Assembly: GCF_011745365.1 (NCBI RefSeq)
Contig: NW_024468910.1
Location: 1,888,068-1,952,067 of the forward strand
From: Cryphonectria parasitica EP155
Lineage: Eukaryota > Ascomycota > Sordariomycetes > Diaporthales > Cryphonectriaceae
Direction of reading: 5' to 3'
DNA: 64,000 bases
In this document: positions 56,619-64,000 of the stretch, piece by piece
How positions within the stretch are numbered: the first letter of the stretch is position 1
Layout: the number at the start of each line of letters is the position of its first letter
Notes under the pieces: generated by a model
The model's database searches: none
The model's input: only the letters and a program-made list of their open reading frames with translations
Told to the model about the DNA's origin: nothing
Translations under genes and position numbers: made by a program

Positions 56619-59568
56619 CTAACCATGCACAGCTGCGGAGCTGGGGACGGCCTCGGTAATACTAGGGTCGACGGGTGGGGCCTCGTTGTCGACAACAGAC
56701 TGCTCCTCGCCAAGCGACTCGGAGAGAGGTGCGGCAGAGCTGCTCATATCAGCGGTAGGCATAGGAGCCTCGGGAATTCCCACATGAGCTTCACCCATGG
56801 GCGCCTCAACAACCATCGAAGCCTCCTGCAGCGGACGAAGATCGGTGGTCTCAGAGCTCACGGGCAGGGCGCCTGACATGACTGGCGCCTCTTCGTGCAT
56901 TGCGCTCGCATGTCCAATGTCAGTTCCATGGTCAGTCCCATCATTTCCATTGATGTCGGTATGGGCTTGAGGGGGTGGAACGGGATTGACATCTTGCACT
57001 GGGCGGGGAAGGTTTGGCGTGTAGAAGAGGTTGTTGGGGTGACCATCTTCATCAAGATCCTCTTCTCGCCGCTCGGGATTCCTCCCCGCGGCAATCACCA
57101 TCTCCTTCTCCTTTCGGCCGAGAACCACGAGATCGAAAGCGGCTGGAAGGGGTCCATCAGTCCTGCGGCGATAACAATAAGAATTAGCGTCTCTCGTTCA
57201 ATATAGGAAAATTTCTCTGTTATGTAGCACCTACTTGAGAATATCAACCTTGACAAGACGCGCCTTGTCACGGAGGCCTTGCTGGTCTCGCTCGGGTACG
57301 TTGAAGTGAAGGTGATTATCCCGGATGGCTTTCTCAATAGTACTCCACTTGGCCTTGTACACGTCAATCGCCCGGACAAGTTGTGAGATGTCGTGGGATG
57401 TCCATGGTTTTCTCTGCTTGGGCTGCGATGGCCTGCGGTTGGCCTTGGAGATCAACTGAGACTGCCGCGACAGAGCCACGGGGTCGAAAACAGCAGGCGA
57501 TGGGGCCGATGAGCTCACGGGCACGGCGTGGGCCGCCGGGCGCGGAGGAGGGGGCATCGCGGCCGCATCATTCGCACGAGCCCTCTTTGCGCTGGCATCG
57601 GCTTCAATATCGTCTGCGCTCTTACGGCTACGCTTCTTGCCGTTGCCGCGCTTAGTGGCCTCAGCAGCTACATCAGGGTACACCGATTCTTGGCTGGTGG
57701 GCATGAAGTATCGAGCCTGGGCGGCGAGCTCACGCGACTGAGCAATGACTTCGGCGTTCGTGCCAGCGATGCTGGCGCTGTCGTCGGAATCGTTGATAAC
57801 ATGTGCTCCAGAATCCATCCGTGCATGTACCTCTCCTGGCTGTTCAGCGTTGCTAGACGTGACATGCTGACGGAGACGATCAACGCCATATAGACCGGTA
57901 CTGGGAGGACGGGGTAGGATTGATTAGTTTCTCTCGAGGCCTGGTCTTCACACACATCAAGAACCAGAAAGCAGGCGATTGAGCAGGAGCATCGTCACAT
58001 AGGGGGAGTAGACACACCTTCCTTGCGGTAGAGTAGGCCTCGCTCCGAGTTGCGACGCCGTGCCTGGGGTCGAAAGCGTGTCCGCGTTGGGATTAAATGG
58101 AGGAGGTCGAGGGGGGCCCGGTGTTTTGATCTGGTACGTCCGGATCCACTCGTTCAGATCATCCAGGAATATCTCAAATGGGTAGTGTCCCTCTAGTTTG
58201 CCGATGACAGCAGCGGGGTCCATCTCTACGAGCATGGCACGAAAGGTATTGATGTTGTCTCGGTATTTTGGGAGCTCCGGGTCGTCGATGTCGAATGCCC
58301 CAAAGGCCCTGTAGCTCGCTCTGTCGATGTAATCTCCGAGTACATCATCTTCGATGGGGTCGGCGTCGAGATCTAGGAAAACCTTGGCGAACAGACGGAA
58401 GGGATTGCCCTGCTGGTGCCCGCGAAGGGTCTCGATAAACAACTTGGTCCGGATGGCAAAAGCCTGGTCCATGGTGCCGTGATCGATGATCCACGCCCGA
58501 TTCTCCTCTAAGCCCTTGGAACCCCCAGGCGTGAACGTGACTGGGAAGTCTTCATCGATTCTCTGGAGCAAGGGCAGACGGTTGAGAACATTGGATCGGT
58601 CGCCGTTGAGATCGTGAACGTCGCTGAGCAGTTTTGCCAGGTTGGCTGTTGATACCGACTTGACCATCCTCTCCCAGAGGGTGGGTATATTAGAGCACTT
58701 TGATCTCTCCAGAATAGAGTCGATGTTGATGAAGATGTCTGCATCAATGTTGTAGACCCTGTAGAAAGAATTGAAAACTTCCTTGTGGGTGCGGAGCTCC
58801 AAGTCCCACGACTCATCTTGCTGCTCAGCAGCGATGGACAGGTGACCAATGAGGTCTTTGGAGACTGAGAACAGCCTGTCGACAAACTTATTCATAAGAT
58901 TTGCCGTTGCATCCTGGGTTCTGGGGGTGAGGTCTGCAGCATCACGCCATATTGACTCGCCATAGACAATTTCAGCTGCTTCAGCACGCTGAGGGGTGAA
59001 AGGCTCAGATGCTGCTGGAAGTTAGTATATATAAACATGAGGTGTGTGTGTGAAGCGGAAGGGTGGATTTTTCTTCTTTTTTCTCGGCTCTTCCCCCCCC
59101 CCCCCCTTTTCTTTCTGAGGCGTGTGTTGTATTGGTTCTTATTTGGGCTCCTTTGAACTGTAGAATAGAGAATTGCTTACCACCGCCGTTTGCCTCTAGA
59201 GCGTAGACATCACTGGAACGGGCGGTATGGCGAATGGAGTAGCTGGCGATGCTGCTGCCACCGCGATTATTACGCGTCGTCCCCCTACGCGCATGGGCCT
59301 CAACATTGCCTCTTGAGCGGCTTCGACCGCGACCACGTGTTGACGATGATGAAGGAGGAAGATCAGCAGTAGCAGCAGCAGCTGCTGCCGCAGAGGAATC
59401 CGGCAGAGGCGCGCGGCCAGTATCTGCAGCTGACCCTGCGGGCTGGCGCTCAGCCTGTTGTTGCGCTGTGCCCAGGCGCGAGGCGAGGCGAGAGCTCGTC
59501 CTGCCGCCACCAGTTGCGGCGGCGGCGGCGGCAGCTGCAGCACGACCACCTCGCCCTTTAGGAGGCAT
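56619..59568 (-). CDS. TRF-domain and telobox-Myb protein (Tbf1/Taz1-like)
   Basis: Exons 59568-59181, 59014-58018, 57900-57235 and 57162-56619 give 864 residues with consistent phases. The N-terminus is Ala/Arg/Gly/Ser-rich and disordered with RGRGRSRSRG. Residues about 145-400 correspond to the fungal TRF-homology dimerisation region (FVDRLFSVSKDLIGHL ... FRAMLVEMDPAAVIGKL). The Myb/SANT telobox domain at about 625-684 starts KPWTSHDISQLVRAIDVYKA-KWSTIEKAI and ends with GLRDKARLVKVDIL, the counterpart of the VDLKDKWRN telobox helix. Such proteins bind TTAGGG-like repeats at telomeres and in promoters. Unusually, about 180 residues follow the Myb domain, acidic and Pro/Val/Glu-rich, whereas in many relatives the Myb domain is near the C-terminus. 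The first intron contains a 14-C run. Confidence 0.82.
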
Positions 59569-60954
59569 GCTTCCTATTGAGACTTGAGGTTTTGTGTGCT
59601 TGCTTGCGAGATGGGAACCGTGGAAACGAGATGGAGTTGGTAAAGATTCCGCGTCGGTGAGAGGGTTAGACCCTATCCCTTAGCTATGAAGTAGTCAAGG
59701 GGCGTTTCCAGGGTTTTGCCTTCGGTGTGGGTTGAGCCAGGCAGTCGCAGCCAAAAGCTCATGCGCGCGCAACGAGATTTTATGGTGGCTGTGTATAGTT
59801 ACGTAAGCACTACGCTAACGCTGTGCTTTTCGAGTAAAGTCACGTTGAGCGCCGTGCACGCGCGTCAAACACCTTGAGAATTTCAAAACAATGGGAAAAG
59901 AGGCAGCAAGCTCCTGACCTTTCTGCTGAGTGCCGCTCCAAAGCTCATTGCAAAACTATATTGTTGGGTGATGTCAGGAATACAGCGCCCAGCAGCCGGA
60001 CGAATCAGAGAACGCGAAGATCAACCCAAAAGGTTCTCGTACATCGATTGACCTGCATAGAGTCTTTCATCTAGGCTGACAATGCGATGCGTTGTGATAC
60101 TGAAATCCTGAATGGAATTTTTATTTTGGAGAGATTGGTCAATTCCAAGCCACAGACATTTGTTTGAGACAAGAAGCATCTAGCGTTTCGATGATGAAGT
60201 TCATCTTGCAGGTCATAGTCCAGTCGTGATCCAGCTCTAATGTGTACCTCGTGCTTGACAGCTCAACGACATCTTGTTGTGTTCCCGATACGTTGTCAAT
60301 GGCGGACTTTGCCCCTGACCACAAGTACCTTGTACTCATCTTCGGGATGCGTAGCATTCTAAATGCTTGTACCTGAACGGCTGACTAACCTTGCGTGGTT
60401 GGACTGGTCTACTGGGATGAGCCCCCTGTCAGGCCAGGTAGAGGAGTGTGTGTCTCCCCCCGTGTCCGGTCGTCAAGGACAGATGGAAGTCCGTCTATTC
60501 TAAACCAACATACTTTCCCACGAGGTTGTACAATCATAGCACAGCCAGCCCGTTACTGCTACCCGTGCGTGCTGCCATCGGCTCTTGCCTCCGCTCGAAG
60601 CCGTGCATTTCAAACCGGCTGTCACATCGCCACCCGATTGCTCTTTGTGACCCAGGTCGCGATCTGCATGCCAGGCCCCTCGCTCGGTCGCTCTCCTTTC
60701 GACGAGAGAGAAAAAGAGAACCAGCGCCCTGCTCGATTACCTCTGCAGGAGACCTCAGCACCCTTTCTAATCCCATCGACATCTTTTAGAAAGTATCGAA
60801 GCTACTACTCTTGCGAGGATCGGCTCATCACACTTCTGTATTGATTAGGAACAACGCATTGTCTAAGACCCCCTGCTTCGTGCCCCCAACACCTCTCTTT
60901 CCTCTTTCCTCCCTCCCCGCCTCCTGCTCGCGACGAGAGAGCGCCACCGTCAGG
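59569..60954. other. Intergenic region between divergent genes
   Basis: Divergent promoters of the TRF/Myb gene and of GDT1. It contains a GAGGGTTAGACCCTATCCC stretch at about 59661, partly telomere-like, near the TRF gene start. Pyrimidine-rich leader sequence precedes GDT1. No gene is seen. Confidence 0.5.
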
Positions 60955-62716
60955 ATGAGACTACGAAGCAGAAGAGCGGCGCTCCCCCTTCTGTTCCTGT
61001 CCTCACTCGCCGCCACGTCCGCCCTCGCCGCCACGCTCGATTCCTCTTATGCTGCCAGCCCTGCTGAGTTGCAGCTTGGGTCCGTCACCTCGTCGTCCAA
61101 CAAGGCTGGCACTAAAGACGCGCCCGTGGACGGTGTTGACGGGCGCCCACACGAGGGCCCATTTGTCGAGTCCGAAAACTTACGCTCTTCGACCGGCGAC
61201 CTTAAGAAGGACCTGCCACCGCTTGAGGGCCGGCCCAGGGATCCCAACGTCATCGACGGCGTCAGGATCCCCGAGACCAATGATGGCGTTATGAACGACC
61301 CAAACAGGGCAGAGCCCAAGGAGGGGACGACGGGCACGTCAGGCGGCGTCAGCGAGAAGGACCAGGTGCGCAAGGCCAAGGAGGGTGCGACAGGCGAGAA
61401 GACGGAGAACAAACCCGAGCCGCCCAAGGAGGCTCCTCCTTTACCGCATAGCGAGCAGGAGAAGATCACGAGCATGGATGACTCCAAGAAGGACAAGAGC
61501 AAGTCTGACGCCAAGACCAGCAATGATGCGTCTGGGCTCGAGGTGCGTCCAATCCAGCGGGTTTCCCCTCGTCCTATTCCTGATGATCGAGGAAGAAGGG
61601 GGAAGCGAGGCAAATGTAACTGACAAACATTCTAGAAACCCGTCGACCTCCCCGAGAAGACATACGAACAGACCATCCCAGTCCCTAACTCGGCGAACAA
61701 GAACCACCTCGACGTATCCTCGGGCAAGTCGTCCAGCAAAACGAGCAAGCTTGCGTCTGAAGACCCTGACGGGATCATTCAGCCTTTCCACTCCTTCATA
61801 TTATCGATGGCCATGATCCTCTTTTCCGAGATAGGCGACAAGACCTTCCTTGTCGCGGCCCTCATGGCCATGAAGCACGATCGCGTGGTTGTCTTCACGG
61901 CTGCCTTTGGTGCCCTGATCACCATGACCGTCCTATCGGCGGTGCTGGGCCACGCCGTGCCTACGCTCATCCCCAAGAAAGTCACCAACTTCCTGGCGTC
62001 GGCGCTCTTCCTCGTCTTTGGGGCACGCATGCTCAAGGAGGGGTTGGCGATGAGCCCCGACGAGGGCGTGTCTGCCGAGATGGCCGAGGTAGAGATGGAA
62101 CTGGAAGAGAAGGAGAACGCGGCGCGCAAGGCTGGGCGGCGGCGGTCGTCCATTAGCCCCTATGCGCTCGAGATGGGCTTGAACAGGACGCACACGCGCA
62201 AGTCGCGATCGCAGTCCCGGTTCCCGACCCCGCCGCGCAGCCCGTCCGCGTCACCGGAGCGCAGCCCGAGCCCCAGGCGCGGCCCGTTCGGGTCGCTCTT
62301 CGACGGGGCGAGCAACCTATTCTCGCTGCTCCTGAGCCCGGCGTGGGTGCAGACCTTTGTCATGACGTTCCTGGGCGAGTGGGGCGACCGCAGCCAGATC
62401 GCCACGATTGCGATGGCTGCAGGCCAGGACTACTGGTGGGTGACGCTGGGAGCCGTATTGGGCCATGCCTGCTGCACGGGTGTCGCCGTACTCGGAGGGC
62501 GGGCCATTGCTGGGCGTGTGTCGCTTAGAGTTGGTGAGTGATGAGAGCATTCATCTTCTACTTCCCCCTCTTCTCTCCCTCCCTCCTTCTTTCTTTCCTT
62601 TCCTTTTCATCTTTCTCCTCCATACTGACAATCATTACGCAGTGACCATCGGCGGAGCAGTGGCCTTTCTCGTGTTTGGCGTCATCTATCTCATCGAGGC
62701 GATGTTGGCAACATGA
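60955..62716 (+). CDS. GDT1: GDT1/TMEM165-family Golgi cation transporter
   Basis: Exons 60955-61542, 61636-62533 and 62643-62716 give 519 residues. The protein exchanges Ca2+/Mn2+ for H+ in the Golgi in yeast and man, supporting glycosylation and ion balance. Both family signature motifs are intact: EIGDKT at about 261 and EWGDRSQ at about 444, each on a membrane segment of the two three-helix halves. A signal peptide (LPLLFLSSLAATSALAA) is followed by a highly charged linker of about 220 residues before the first half. The loop between halves is long, with an acidic helix and a Ser/Pro/Arg-rich stretch (RSPSASPERSPSPRR). The last exon supplies the final helix (GGAVAFLVFGVIYLIEAML). The start at 60955 is chosen because the signal peptide begins there; an upstream in-frame ATG at 60811 lies in the leader. 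Confidence 0.93.
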
Positions 62717-64000
62717 AACGTCTCTGAGGTCTCGTCGACAGTAGGCGTGCCAAGACAGAACGGAATCGTGCAGATGACTGTATCTCTCTCCCTCTCTCCC
62801 TTGTTTCATCTTTTTTTTTTTTTTTTTTTGGAAAGCCCCTGCGCCAATCAACGCTGCGCTGGTTGACAGACAGGCGGATCTACAGGGGGAGAGAGGAGGG
62901 AGACCAAGGTCATGTACTTTTAGCCGACCTTCAAGCAAAGGAAGAAAAGGGAACGAGTTCGAATCGCATAGCTGGCGTTGGATATCGTGTGTTGGGTTCT
63001 GGCACTGAATTGGGGTTGCTGTGAAAGGGAAAAAGGCTTGGACATCCAGAGGACGGGCACGCATGGCGCAGATGTGGCTGGCAAGGAGTACATAAACAAC
63101 AACAACGACAGGGATACAAGGCGATATCTTTATGATGGTATGTTGTCCGCCACAAAGGCAGGACATGTAATAAACGAAACACGAAACCCTCGTTAGGCAT
63201 TCCCATGCCTCACTCATCCACGCCTCTCTCTCTCTCTCTGTGTGTGTGTCTCTATGTCCGTTCGATGTCCCTCGCCATGGAGGGTAAATATGTCCCGAGC
63301 CTGCTGGCCCGCCGTGACAAGTTCGGGTCGATGCGATATAGATATCTTCCGGGACCCGTATTTTCCGAAGAAAACATGATACACTCATTTTGCCTCTGAG
63401 GAGAAGGCGGGGACACGGGAAGGAGCAGGAGAAGAAAGAAATTAGCAGCCACCAGCTAGTTTTCAGAGTCGATAATCAGCACCATCCTCCGCACCACCAC
63501 CACTATCCATCAGGCTGAGGTTGCGGCTGTGATTACAGAATCACCCGACGGTCACCAGCTGGAAGGTATGGGGGGCGGGATGCACCCGGTGTGGACGTAA
63601 TTAAGGCAAACCTGGTTTAGCAGCAGAGCAGTCCCGGGGCCGCAAGGAGGGCAAGGTCTCAGATCTTGACGCACGCGGCTGAACTAGTTCTAGACCTCGA
63701 TATTCTAGCCTATTTTCCTTCTTATCTTGTATTTTTTTTTTCCCCTTCTTCTCTTCTTCTTTTCATTCTATTTCCCTCTATACAACCACTTATCTCAGCA
63801 TCAGAAAACTTACTCCGGAGCTCGGAGTGGGGAGGTCAGCTGTTGTTGTGGATAACGCGAGACTAAACTCTGTAGAGGAGGAGGAAGAGGAACAAGAAAT
63901 GGTCGGAAGGCTCAGAGGGGAAGAGCAAGAGAAGGTGTTAAAAAAAAAGAAGAAGAAGAAGAAGAAGAAGAAGAAGGAGGAGGGAAAAAAAGGAAAGGAA
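62717..64000. other. Right-hand intergenic end
   Basis: The GDT1 3' UTR, a poly-T run (62811-62829), a CT/GT microsatellite at 63227-63250, and a GAA-rich region at the extreme right. No gene seen; the next gene may start outside the window. Confidence 0.5.
63946..63977. repeat. (AAG)n microsatellite
   Basis: About ten AAG/GAA units near the end of the window, in a purine-rich context. Confidence 0.85.

Overview
The window reads as genomic DNA of a filamentous ascomycete (Pezizomycotina, probably a Sordariomycete). The reasons are short introns (about 48-250 bp) with GTRNGT donors and CTNAY-type branch points, filamentous-fungal families (PalI, FunK1 kinase, PD-(D/E)XK nuclease-like protein, a septin resembling group 5), CT-rich 5' leaders, many microsatellites, and C-to-T nonsense changes of the kind left by RIP (repeat-induced point mutation). 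Species cannot be fixed from sequence alone.

Layout. 0-3 kb: a hypothetical gene and a decayed coiled-coil relic. 3-5.4 kb: a FunK1 kinase with a double telomere-type motif upstream. 6.5-9.1 kb: a mitochondrial ABC1/UbiB kinase full of trinucleotide repeats. 12-14.1 kb: palI, the pH-signalling membrane protein. 16.6-18.7 kb: a disordered hypothetical protein. 23.6-26.7 kb: a PA-TM-RING ubiquitin ligase. 30.3-32.2 kb: a PD-(D/E)XK nuclease-like gene. 32.67-34.53 kb: a pogo/Fot-type DNA transposon with 60-bp identical terminal inverted repeats and a ruined transposase. 36.6-45.9 kb: an accessory island holding a coiled-coil gene with a tandem repeat, a folylpolyglutamate-synthase-like gene with a frameshift, a large helical protein gene with three nonsense codons, an FHA-kinase-KilA-N fusion with one nonsense codon, and two inverted relatives of a small basic protein. 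46.2-64 kb: housekeeping genes: gamma-COP (SEC21), a septin, a TRF/Myb telobox protein and a GDT1/TMEM165 Golgi transporter.

The housekeeping genes flank the island. SEC21 and GDT1 both serve the Golgi, but nothing here implies co-regulation. The island is the most interesting part: four accessory genes carry breaks beside a decayed transposon, and the FHA-kinase-KilA-N architecture is unusual. Intron coordinates were found by matching splice signals to reading phase and family conservation; no alignment or search was run.
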